A stretch of DNA of 7,133 bases, taken from the NCBI GenBank assembly GCA_013214445.1, contig JABSPG010000196.1, positions 1-7,133 on the forward strand, given 5' to 3'. This document shows, piece by piece, positions 1 to 7,133 of this stretch. The stretch's first letter is position 1, and the number at the start of each line of letters is the position of its first letter. The DNA is from Ekhidna sp. (GTDB lineage Bacteria > Bacteroidota > Bacteroidia > Cytophagales > Cyclobacteriaceae). Under the pieces are notes generated by a model that saw only the letters and a list, made by a program, of their open reading frames with translations, was not told where the DNA came from and searched no databases. A program made the position numbers and the translations under genes.

Positions 1-1881
1 AGTCAAGTTTTGAATTTGAGTGTGCCCAATTGAGTTTACATTTCCCACTTCGCCATACCCTACTCTCAATTTCAATTCTTGAATCCATTCACTACTAGCA
101 AGAAAAGCTTCATCACTAATCCTATAAGCGACTGCCCCAGAAAAAAACTCATCCCACTGGTTTGATTCTGGTAACCTTGAAGATGCATCCAGTCGGACAG
201 AACCGGTAAACAGTAATTTGTCTTTGTATCCATAATTTACTCGAGACAAATATGAAATCTGACCCAACTCTGTAAAGTCGTATGGATCTTGAGGATCTGG
301 CACTGTTTCTCCAGGTGTTTCATCAGCATTGTAAATGTTATCAAAACGGAAAGTGTCGGATTCACGATCTAGGACCTCTGCTACGACGCTGGCATTGACA
401 CTATGATCTTTGATCTCCTTTTGGTAGTTAACCTGTAAATTCCATTGGTTTCTCGTGTTTTCTGAATCTGTGAAGGCTAAACGTGTCGTGTTCCCCTGTT
501 CAAACCTCCTGAACGAATTAGCATCTCCAGTTCTTTTTTGCATAGAGTAGGTTGCAATTGCAGTGAAATCATTTAAGAATTTATGACTCAAACTTATGCT
601 TCCATTCCAGATCGAATTATTACTTACTCCATCGATTTCATTTATTATATAGGCAGGATTTCTTCTTACTGTCGCACCGTATCCTTGAAAAATGGTATAA
701 TCATCCGTAGCTGGATCAATGATGGGAAGGTTAGGCGACCATGCAGTTGCAGCTGCAACTGCTGCATTGTTTGCACTGCTTCTATTGATGTTATTGAGTT
801 GTTCCGTAGTGTAGCCTCCGATTGCTGAAACTGTAGTATTTGGAAAAGGTGTATATCGAAGGTTTAAACGCGAAGTGTACCTTCTATAGTTCGAATTATC
901 GACGATTCCCTGATCATCCCTGGCTCCAAGTGAAACTCTGGCTGTAATTTTTTCCCATCCTTTCGAAAGATTTAAGTCCAAGTTATTAGAATGTGCCGTT
1001 TGGAAAACCACATCTTGCCAATCGGTACCAAATCCGGGATTCCTGGCTTCATCAATTTCTTCTCTCGAAAAAACCTCCGATGCGCCAGCTTCATCCAATT
1101 TTTGATTTACGATCTGCATATACAATAGTGGATTTAGTAAATCCAACTTCTTATTGAGCTGAGAGATGGTATGATAGTATTCAGCAGATACTTTAAACGG
1201 CGAGCTTTTATCTGCCTTTTTAGTGGTAATCAGAATAACCCCATTTGCTCCCCTAGAACCGTAGATAGCAGTTGCAGAAGCGTCCTTGAGGACAGAAATG
1301 CTCTCAATGTCATTTGGGTTAATCGCATTAATGTCGGCATCTATAAATCCATCGATCACGTATGTTGGGTTTCCCGTAAATCCCCTAATATTTACTTGTG
1401 GAGAAGAACCGGGAGCTCCACTATTCTGACTTACTACTACACCAGCAACTCTACCTTGAAGCATATTTTCTACCCTTTGTAAAGGCTGTAATGCGACATC
1501 TTTAGCCGTGAGGACACCTGTAGCACCAGTGACGTCTGACTTCTTCTGTACACCATATCCTATTACGACAATTTCCTCCAGAGTTTCTACATCCGTTTTC
1601 AGTACAATGGAGAGGTTTTCTGCTGTGCTTACCTGAAACTCTTGAGAAATAAACCCTATGTAAGAGATCACGAGGGTTTGCCCAGTTTCCACACTGAGTG
1701 AAAATGAACCCATTATATCGGTTATTGCGCCCTTCCCAGGAACTTCCTTAATAGATACAGTCACTCCCGGCAATCCTTCACCCGTTTCATCACTGACGAT
1801 CCCACTCACAGTCACACTCTGAGCAAGAGTAGTAGAAAACAGTGCCATGAAGACCAATATATACACAAACCTCATTCTCAT
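1..1881 (-). CDS. SusC-like TonB-dependent outer-membrane receptor, amino-terminal part (3' end outside window)
   Basis: This is an outer-membrane channel of the SusC/RagA family, which imports oligosaccharides or other large nutrients with a SusD-type lipoprotein lid, powered by TonB-ExbBD. The frame is open without a stop from the ATG at 1881 to the left edge (627 codons). Family members usually have about 1000 residues, so roughly 400 are missing. Residues 1-20 form a type I signal peptide, probably cleaved after LA|Q. Residues 22-95 are a carboxypeptidase-regulatory-like beta-sandwich (GxVxDETGEGLPGVTV...). The TonB-box region is near 99-110 (EEIVVIGYG). The plug domain (about 110-222) carries LQGRVAGV, VNIRG, YVIDG and the SusC signature SVLKDASATAIYGSRGANG (196-214). 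After that comes barrel sequence with alternating aromatic strands. A second in-frame ATG at 1875 (codon 3) is an equally possible start. No clear Shine-Dalgarno is visible, as is usual in this phylum. It is co-directional with the lipoprotein gene upstream. I saw no frameshift. The family call is firm; the substrate is unknown. Confidence 0.96.
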   Translation of the reverse strand, partial: MRMRFVYILVFMALFSTTLAQSVTVSGIVSDETGEGLPGVTVSIKEVPGKGAITDIMGSFSLSVETGQTLVISYIGFISQEFQVSTAENLSIVLKTDVETLEEIVVIGYGVQKKSDVTGATGVLTAKDVALQPLQRVENMLQGRVAGVVVSQNSGAPGSSPQVNIRGFTGNPTYVIDGFIDADINAINPNDIESISVLKDASATAIYGSRGANGVILITTKKADKSSPFKVSAEYYHTISQLNKKLDLLNPLLYMQIVNQKLDEAGASEVFSREEIDEARNPGFGTDWQDVVFQTAHSNNLDLNLSKGWEKITARVSLGARDDQGIVDNSNYRRYTSRLNLRYTPFPNTTVSAIGGYTTEQLNNINRSSANNAAVAAATAWSPNLPIIDPATDDYTIFQGYGATVRRNPAYIINEIDGVSNNSIWNGSISLSHKFLNDFTAIATYSMQKRTGDANSFRRFEQGNTTRLAFTDSENTRNQWNLQVNYQKEIKDHSVNASVVAEVLDRESDTFRFDNIYNADETPGETVPDPQDPYDFTELGQISYLSRVNYGYKDKLLFTGSVRLDASSRLPESNQWDEFFSGAVAYRISDEAFLASSEWIQELKLRVGYGEVGNVNSIGHTQIQNLT

Positions 1882-1906
1882 AGTTCAATTAATAGATAAA
1901 TAAATA

Positions 1907-1937
1907 TTGGTGCTATGCTCAATATGCATAGCACCAA
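1907..1937 (-). terminator. Terminator- or attenuator-like stem-loop between the lipoprotein gene and susC-like gene
   Basis: A perfect 12-bp inverted repeat (TTGGTGCTATGC at 1907-1918, GCATAGCACCAA at 1926-1937) encloses a 7-nt loop. Half of the stem pairs are G-C. Read on the minus strand, the 3' arm is followed by TATTTATTTATCTATT, with 11 T in 16 bases. The plus-strand direction has no T-rich tail. It lies 23 bp after the lipoprotein stop codon and ends 25 nt before the susC-like ATG. The structure is seen directly. The role is inferred: an intrinsic terminator ending most lipoprotein transcripts, a partial attenuator setting the lipoprotein:receptor ratio, or an mRNA-stabilising or processing hairpin in the susC leader. 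The T tract is interrupted by A residues, so termination may be weak. Confidence 0.65.
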
Positions 1938-1960
1938 ATGAGATTAATAAATAGTACTGA

Positions 1961-3457
1961 TTACCTCTGACAATCAGATTCTTCGTTTGTAATCACTCTG
2001 TTGTTGATAGTCCAGTCATTGCTATTTAATGCCGATGTGTGATCAGCAAACAGGGTGGCTCTCCAAGTATCTCCAACTCTAACTCCAGTCAACTCAAATT
2101 CTGGAGCAATAACCGATTGGTTTCTTTCTCTCACATACACAATGTTTAGATCCAAGGGATCAATTCCTGCACCTTCGTTGTACGAAGCATCTATTGTAGC
2201 TACTTCAGTAGCATCATCGAGGTTAAGTGGAATTTCATCACCATCAGCAAATACATACAATTTGGATATGTCATTTGCGTCTCCATCTACAAATTGATGC
2301 CTTAAAACGACTACATAAGTTGTATTTAGGGAATAACTTCCTTCAGAAACAATGCTAGGGTTCCCTTCGTTTTCCTTTAATAGACCAAAGTTGAATCCTC
2401 CTGCCCCATCAGTTAGTGCCAAAACTTTAACTGTGTTGTTGTTAGAAGGCCCTGAAGTCGCGTTAGCCAATGCAATGATATCACCACTTCCAAAATCATC
2501 CGGTTTGCCTTCTCTCTGTCCTCCTAGTTGTGTAATATTCACAAGTGTTGACATAAATAGTTCACCTGTTTCTGAATTACCCCTATAACCATCAAGAGCA
2601 AACCTTCTTCCTACACTAGTATTGTTACCACCTTCTCTTGGACCACCAGCACATGCTCCTGTATTCTTGTTCACAAACTTGAAGTTCTCAGATTCATCAT
2701 CGCTGATTACAACGATATTTCTAGCTCCCGCCACTGAAGGATAGCCCGCTACAGTCAACGAGGAATTATCAGAGATACTTTGAGAACCTCTAATGGAAGC
2801 TCCATTCAATGGTACTTGTGTGTACCAGGTGCTCATTACTTCGTTATTAGGAATGGTGTTTTCCGGGTATCCACCTCCTGCATTCGCTTGATTCACTACA
2901 GTATCGGTGTTCAACTGCCAATTAAGAATTCCTGAATCTAGAGGCAAGGTAGTAGTCCACTCAGCTCCAAACTGTTCTAAGAAGTCAGACATGAAAAGCT
3001 GTCCAGTAATCTCTAGTCCTACGTTGGCAGAAAGTGAAACTTCGACATCATCAGCGCCCGCAGACGAAAGAGTCATGGTTCCTGTAACAGATCCTTCTGC
3101 ATCTGTTGCTGGCAATTTCACATATACACTTACATTTCCTGCTTCAAGATCAGCTTGTGCAATAGTCAATGCACTAGTTCCAAAGTCGCTCGATTCTGAA
3201 AGTGAAGCCTTAAAACCTGCAGGTACTGAAACTGAAACATCAGCTTCAAGAAAATCTGCAGTCACCACGATAGCGCTAACCGTTGATTCTTCGTTAATAT
3301 CTAAGTTACCAAAATCCACTGTTGTAGGATTTGCAGAAATCTCTGGAGTATCCAAATTAGGGGCAGTTGGATTGTCATCATCCCCGCACGAAATGACAAA
3401 CATCAGTGTTGCCATCATCGATATAAATAAATAGGTCTTTTTCATAGGTTTTGTCAT
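1961..3457 (-). CDS. Secreted lipoprotein with Ig-like and lectin-like beta-sandwich domains; candidate surface glycan-binding protein
   Basis: This is a complete 498-residue lipoprotein. Residues 1-23 form a type II signal peptide (MKK..., hydrophobic core, VIS|C) with the lipidated Cys at 24. The following GDDD resembles the acidic export signal that sends Bacteroidota lipoproteins to the cell surface. After a Pro-rich linker, residues 37-147 form an all-beta Ig-like domain with the pattern 'VP-A-GFKASLSES...VYVKLPA...GSVTGTMTLSSAGADDVEVSLS', common in secreted Bacteroidota proteins. Residues about 150-470 look like a concanavalin/laminin-G-like beta-sandwich, with TYVVVLRHQFVDGDANDISKLYV and ELTGVRVGDTWRATLF as the most recognisable strands. 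No catalytic motif is evident and it is not SusD-like (no TPR helices). It lies 106 bp after the HTCS and 79 bp before the susC-like gene on the same strand, which suggests a binding role in that uptake system. The start is ambiguous: ATG at 3457, or in-frame ATG at 3445 giving the more typical MKKTYLF start. The domain naming is by pattern, not by search. Confidence 0.85.
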   Translation of the reverse strand: MTKPMKKTYLFISMMATLMFVISCGDDDNPTAPNLDTPEISANPTTVDFGNLDINEESTVSAIVVTADFLEADVSVSVPAGFKASLSESSDFGTSALTIAQADLEAGNVSVYVKLPATDAEGSVTGTMTLSSAGADDVEVSLSANVGLEITGQLFMSDFLEQFGAEWTTTLPLDSGILNWQLNTDTVVNQANAGGGYPENTIPNNEVMSTWYTQVPLNGASIRGSQSISDNSSLTVAGYPSVAGARNIVVISDDESENFKFVNKNTGACAGGPREGGNNTSVGRRFALDGYRGNSETGELFMSTLVNITQLGGQREGKPDDFGSGDIIALANATSGPSNNNTVKVLALTDGAGGFNFGLLKENEGNPSIVSEGSYSLNTTYVVVLRHQFVDGDANDISKLYVFADGDEIPLNLDDATEVATIDASYNEGAGIDPLDLNIVYVRERNQSVIAPEFELTGVRVGDTWRATLFADHTSALNSNDWTINNRVITNEESDCQR

Positions 3458-3472
3458 TAAGTACTAAAAATG

Positions 3473-3482
3473 TTTGGCCAAA
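3473..3482. promoter_or_regulatory. 10-bp palindrome TTTGGCCAAA upstream of lipoprotein gene
   Basis: A perfect 10-bp palindrome sits 15 bp before the ATG at 3457 of the lipoprotein gene, in the short AT-rich leader. It could be a protein-binding half of the promoter region, but it is short enough to arise by chance. I found no clear Bacteroidota promoter (TTTG then TAnnTTTG with proper spacing) in this gap. Confidence 0.25.
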
Positions 3483-3504
3483 GGTGTCGGTAATCGGACT
3501 CTAA

Positions 3505-3533
3505 AAAGGGGAACTATTGGGTATTGAAAGGGG
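3505..3533. repeat. Tandem AAAGGGG direct repeat with 22-bp period; possible activator-binding site
   Basis: AAAGGGG occurs at 3505-3511 and again at 3527-3533, a start-to-start distance of 22 bp or about two helical turns, so both copies face the same side of the DNA. On the coding strand they read CCCCTTT. They lie about 75 and 55 bp upstream of the lipoprotein start, where an activator would be expected. AraC-type regulators, including the DNA-binding domain of the adjacent HTCS, commonly bind direct repeats in phase. The repeat is observed; the binding role is inference. Confidence 0.35.
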
Positions 3534-3547
3534 TAAATCAATCATCA

Positions 3548-3559
3548 ATAAGGCCTTAT
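3548..3559. promoter_or_regulatory. 12-bp perfect palindrome ATAAGGCCTTAT just after the HTCS stop
   Basis: A perfect 12-bp palindrome begins 4 bp beyond the HTCS stop codon (TGA at 3566-3564). It has no loop, so it is a poor hairpin, and no T tract follows on the minus strand; a terminator is therefore unlikely. It could be an operator-like site for a dimeric protein. It shares the AT-flanked GGCC core with the palindrome at 3473-3482. Confidence 0.3.
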
Positions 3560-3563
3560 ATGC

Positions 3564-6500
3564 TCATTCGAGCTGTTTTTGTAATTCATCCAACTTATTT
3601 TGCCTGTAATCTCTTGGAGACAGACCAAACTGTTCAGTAAACGTCTTCTTAAAGTATTTGTAATCATTGAATCCTACTGAGTAGGCAACTGCACTGAGCT
3701 TAATATCCTCTGCAATCAATATCTCTGCTGATTTCTTAAGTCGAATAGAACGTACAAAACCTGCTATCGAGAATCCAGTAAGCGATTTGATCTTTCTGTA
3801 TAATGTAGATTGACTCATGCAAAGCTCATCAGCTAGCGCTTCAATACTAAAATCAGTATCCTGAATGCTCCCCTCAATAATGGCTGATACATCGTGGATA
3901 AACTGCTCCTCCTTGTCGACAGCCCGATGAACTGCATTAGGTTCAAACCGTATTTTGTTGATCAGGTAGGACCTAACTTTTTTGCGATTCTCCACCTGTG
4001 ATGCAACCCGTGATCGTATTACCGATGCATCGAAAGGTTTTGTGACGTAATCATCCGCTCCGTGATCTAGCCCCTCAATCTCGTACACCTTGGAGGTCCT
4101 TGCTGTTAGCAAGATGATCGGGATGTGAGATGTTCGCAAATCCTCCTTAAGTATCCGGCACAATTCAAGACCATCCATTTCTGGCATCATCACATCACTG
4201 ATGATAATATCCGGTACCTGTTCCAGTGCAAGATCTTTTCCCTCCAGCCCGTTTTCAGCCTTTAGTACATTGTAGCCTTCTTTATCGAAGATGCTTTCCA
4301 GGTAGTTTCGGATGTCCAGATTGTCATCTACCACGAGGATATTGATTTTTCCGTCATCAATACTAAGGTCTGCTAACTCAATTCCAGTCTCTACTGTGCT
4401 AGTACCTTTGTCATACCCTGCTATTGATTCACTGTCCTCAAAACCCTCAATCATGTCTTCTGGTTGGAAATGATCAACTCCCTTTGGCAGAGTCACAATG
4501 AATGACGTGCCTTTACCCAATTGACTTCTTACCTCAATATCACCACTATGGAGTGTCACGATCTTTTTTGATAAGGACAGACCAATGCCAGAGCCTATCA
4601 CAGAGGAAGATTGGGTGCCTTTGATCTGATAAAACCGATCGAAAATCTTTGCCACGTTTTCTTCAGAAATTCCTTTGCCATTGTCAATCACACTGATGTA
4701 GCAATTCTGCTCATCCTCAGACACAGATATTTGCACCGCTCCATTTTTATCCAAGAACTTAAAAGCATTGGATAATAGGTTACAGATGACCACTTCCATC
4801 TTGTCTCTATCATAGGCCAGCGTAATCTGATCAGAGCTTGTATGAAATCCGTATTCAACGCCCTCTGCTTCTGCATACCCCTTAAAAGTGAGGAAGATCT
4901 CCTGCAAAAACTTGATAAAATTCCCTTGAGCAACCCTTAGCTTGAGTTGTCCTTGGTCGGCTTTTCTGAAGTCCAACAGCTGATTAATCAAATCAAAAAG
5001 TTTCTTAGCATTTTTATCTACATAATTTAGGCGTTCTCTAACCTCTGAATCCAGTGACTTTTTGTTCAAAATGTCAGAGATTGGACTCATAATCAAGGTT
5101 AATGGCGTTCTGAGCTCATGAGAAATATTCGTAAAGAACTTCAGCTTAGCATTGCTAAGTTCTGTCTCCTTCACTTCGTTCATTCGAGCTAGCTCAAGAT
5201 TTGCTTCAAGCTTTGCTCTATTCACAAAGAAGCGTGATATATAAACCACAATAGCAATAAGGACCAAAACGTAGATGCCATAGGCCCAATTGGAATTCCA
5301 CGGTGCGGGCGATACATTGATTCTAATTTGCTTGATGGCTCCCCAGCTCACTCCATTCTTTGAGGCCCTAAGTTCCAAGGTGTAGCTACCAGCATCCAGC
5401 CCGATGAAGCTAATCTCTGTGTTGGAACCATTGTCAATCCAGGAATCATTCAATCCAGCTATTCGATATTCATATTTAAGATTTTCACGATCTCCAAAAT
5501 CGTTCGAGACAAATTGCAGCGACATTATTGACTCACGATGAGTCAGCGTAATCTCATCCTCATAGGAAATACTCTTAGAGAGCATTACACGGTCATTTAC
5601 CACATCCCCTACTCGTACTTCCAAATTGTCCACTTTCAGCGAAGTGAACACAATCTCTGATGAGTCGACCCTGAGGTCAATTTGCAAGGGGCTAATGGTA
5701 AGTAGACCATTGGAGCTCCCAAAATAAATCTTCTCTCCATCGTTGTGGTATGAATTGATGTTCATTGAATGCACACCTCCTTGCGCACCTGTAAGATTGA
5801 TTACTGCCTTGCCTCCCGCAGGAATTGTGGCAATCCCTGAGGCCGTGCTTAGCCAAATACTAGAACGTTGATCCTGGCTAACCGCAGTGATATAGTCGTT
5901 TTTGAGACCGTCTTCCGTGTTGTACTTGCGCACGAAATTCAATGAATCATCTTCTATCTGCAGTTGCAGTAGACCGCCAGGAACACCTACCCATAAGTGA
6001 TCCTCGTAAGACATGATTGACAAAATAATCACACTTGGAAAGAGCTCTTGCAATCCATCGTCCCTGCGAACGAATTGGATATTGTCTTCATCAAAGGAAT
6101 ACAATCCATTGTACGTACCTACCCAAATGGTACCATCAGCATCTTCAGTTACTTTACTTATTCGATTGCTTTGAAGGCCACTTTTATCCTTTCCCTCCTG
6201 GGCGAAACGCTGAGTAGCAGAAAACTTGCCATTCTTCCTTTCCAATAAGAACAGTCCCTTTTGCTGAGTTCCCACCCAAATACGTCTCTGGCTATCTAAG
6301 AAGACCTCCTTTATCTTGTTGGATTTCAGGAGTTGCTCTATTGGTCCGCTTTCCGGCTGATCTACCCTGTAAACAAATACTCCTGCCTTGGTACCCGCCA
6401 GCATCCACTGATCGAACTCCGCAAAAGACGAGACTTTTAGTCCTCTTGTACCCAGAAGATGGACAAAATTTCTCTCGTCTCTGGAGTATCCGATTCCTCC

Positions 6501-7133
6501 GCCCCAAGTCCCGCACCACAATGCCTTATTGGAGTCTTTTATAACCGACTGTATGTTGTTATCCGGAAGGTTTACATCATTTTCAAAAGTGTTGGCGGTG
6601 TACTTTACTGAGCTAGCCGGACTAATTCTCAACACACCTCCATAGCCTGTACTCACCCACACTACACCATTATGATCTTCAATAAGAATATCCAAAACAG
6701 TTTCGTAGTTCGAATTGGTGAGGTGACTTGGTAGTAATGAAATCTTCTCAAAATCGCTCCAGTCAGGGCTGCTCAGGTGAAGGCCTCCAGTCCAAGATCC
6801 TGCCCAGATCCTGCCTAGGTTATCAACATTGATCGCATTGATGCCTCTGAAGCTAAGTGCCTCACTGGCGGGCAGTTCTTCTATTTGATAATTACGGGTA
6901 TTAAATGCAAAAAGTCCCTTGACAGAACCGATCAAAAGGGTCTCGTTACTACCCTCATAATGAACTGCCATGGCCTCACCATACTCCTGATCAAAAGAAA
7001 CTAAACGATTTTCCGATGGGTCGTATTTGTGTAGTTCGTTTCTTGACACAGCCCATACATTTCCATAGGTGTCTGTGACGAGATCAATCACTGCCTTTCC
7101 TTCCAGGAAGCGAGCGTTTGGCTGCTGCTGACC
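3564..7133 (-). CDS. Hybrid two-component system regulator (HTCS): periplasmic propeller sensor, histidine kinase, receiver, AraC-type DNA-binding domain; 5' end outside window
   Basis: This is a one-protein signalling system of the kind that senses oligosaccharides in the periplasm and activates nearby glycan-use genes. The frame is open to the right edge (1189 codons plus TGA); the GTG at 7091 lies inside it and is not the true start. Numbering from the first in-window codon: about 11 two-component-regulator propeller blades fill residues 17-485 (motifs such as IWAGS, VWVST, IWVGT twice, LWVGV, IYFGS). A Y_Y_Y domain follows at about 534-608, then one membrane helix at about 616-633. The HisKA domain has the phospho-acceptor His672 (NISHELRTPL, codon 5118-5120). 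The ATPase domain has its N box (NLLSNAFKF), DNGKGIS, and GSGIGLSLSKK. The receiver (about 930-1043) has Asp936/Asp937, phospho-acceptor Asp980 (codon 4194-4196), Thr1010 and Lys1032. The double helix-turn-helix AraC domain occupies about 1080-1180. All catalytic boxes are intact. Family proteins usually have 14 blades plus a signal peptide, so about 150-200 residues are missing. It probably controls the two genes downstream. Confidence 0.97.
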   Translation of the reverse strand, partial: GQQQPNARFLEGKAVIDLVTDTYGNVWAVSRNELHKYDPSENRLVSFDQEYGEAMAVHYEGSNETLLIGSVKGLFAFNTRNYQIEELPASEALSFRGINAINVDNLGRIWAGSWTGGLHLSSPDWSDFEKISLLPSHLTNSNYETVLDILIEDHNGVVWVSTGYGGVLRISPASSVKYTANTFENDVNLPDNNIQSVIKDSNKALWCGTWGGGIGYSRDERNFVHLLGTRGLKVSSFAEFDQWMLAGTKAGVFVYRVDQPESGPIEQLLKSNKIKEVFLDSQRRIWVGTQQKGLFLLERKNGKFSATQRFAQEGKDKSGLQSNRISKVTEDADGTIWVGTYNGLYSFDEDNIQFVRRDDGLQELFPSVIILSIMSYEDHLWVGVPGGLLQLQIEDDSLNFVRKYNTEDGLKNDYITAVSQDQRSSIWLSTASGIATIPAGGKAVINLTGAQGGVHSMNINSYHNDGEKIYFGSSNGLLTISPLQIDLRVDSSEIVFTSLKVDNLEVRVGDVVNDRVMLSKSISYEDEITLTHRESIMSLQFVSNDFGDRENLKYEYRIAGLNDSWIDNGSNTEISFIGLDAGSYTLELRASKNGVSWGAIKQIRINVSPAPWNSNWAYGIYVLVLIAIVVYISRFFVNRAKLEANLELARMNEVKETELSNAKLKFFTNISHELRTPLTLIMSPISDILNKKSLDSEVRERLNYVDKNAKKLFDLINQLLDFRKADQGQLKLRVAQGNFIKFLQEIFLTFKGYAEAEGVEYGFHTSSDQITLAYDRDKMEVVICNLLSNAFKFLDKNGAVQISVSEDEQNCYISVIDNGKGISEENVAKIFDRFYQIKGTQSSSVIGSGIGLSLSKKIVTLHSGDIEVRSQLGKGTSFIVTLPKGVDHFQPEDMIEGFEDSESIAGYDKGTSTVETGIELADLSIDDGKINILVVDDNLDIRNYLESIFDKEGYNVLKAENGLEGKDLALEQVPDIIISDVMMPEMDGLELCRILKEDLRTSHIPIILLTARTSKVYEIEGLDHGADDYVTKPFDASVIRSRVASQVENRKKVRSYLINKIRFEPNAVHRAVDKEEQFIHDVSAIIEGSIQDTDFSIEALADELCMSQSTLYRKIKSLTGFSIAGFVRSIRLKKSAEILIAEDIKLSAVAYSVGFNDYKYFKKTFTEQFGLSPRDYRQNKLDELQKQLE

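Noticed and set aside
583..1482. Plus-strand open frames at 583-828 and 1171-1482
   Set aside because: They are antisense to the continuous SusC-like reading frame, which translates into well-conserved plug and barrel sequence; they are chance shadows.
1..1881. Possible frameshifted or broken SusC-like gene
   Set aside because: Translating the minus strand from 1881 to 1 gives 627 codons without a stop and with all plug motifs in one frame; the gene is only cut by the window edge.
2907..3434. 175-codon plus-strand open frame opposite the lipoprotein gene
   Set aside because: It lies fully antisense to a gene with a clear signal peptide and domains, is Ser/Thr/Ala/Val-biased as expected from a reverse-complement frame, and shows no recognisable motif.
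1961..3457. Lipoprotein as the SusD partner
   Set aside because: It is predicted nearly all beta-strand with an Ig-like and a lectin-like domain, and lacks the helical TPR-type sequence of SusD proteins.
6035..6544. Several 60-80-codon open frames on both strands within the propeller region
   Set aside because: All overlap the HTCS coding sequence in other frames and encode no recognisable domain.
7089..7091. GTG codon as the start of the HTCS gene
   Set aside because: The same frame stays open for 14 more codons to the right edge, and the sequence already begins inside a propeller blade with no signal peptide, so the real start is outside the window.

Overview
The window looks like part of a polysaccharide-utilisation-type (Sus-like) locus from a Bacteroidota bacterium. 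The evidence is a SusC-type TonB-dependent receptor with the family's typical plug motifs, a lipoprotein with a Cys-Gly-Asp-Asp-Asp amino terminus, and a hybrid two-component system (HTCS) that fuses sensor, kinase, receiver and AraC-type DNA-binding domain in one chain. The moderate-to-low GC, AT-rich leaders and absence of clear Shine-Dalgarno sequences fit that phylum. A free-living, possibly marine, Cytophagia-like host is a guess that the sequence alone does not settle.

All three genes lie on the minus strand, so transcription runs from high to low coordinates. From 7133 to 3564 is the HTCS regulator, cut at its amino end by the right edge. A 106-bp gap (3458-3563) follows and holds two GGCC-centred palindromes and a tandem AAAGGGG repeat. 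From 3457 to 1961 is a complete secreted lipoprotein of 498 residues with an Ig-like domain and a lectin-like beta-sandwich, probably a surface glycan-binding protein. A 79-bp gap (1882-1960) contains a perfect 12-bp stem-loop followed by a T-rich stretch. From 1881 to 1 is the amino-terminal 627 codons of a SusC-like receptor, cut by the left edge. Its SusD partner would be expected further left and is not in the window.

Inferred working model: the HTCS senses an oligosaccharide in the periplasm and activates the transport genes next to it. The lipoprotein captures glycan at the cell surface, and the SusC-like channel (with a SusD lid outside the window) imports it using TonB energy. The arrangement is mostly conventional. 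The points worth a second look are the binding lipoprotein placed before susC rather than after susD, the terminator-like hairpin immediately upstream of susC, and the repeats in the HTCS-lipoprotein gap. The substrate cannot be deduced, because no glycoside hydrolase, lyase or sulfatase is present here.
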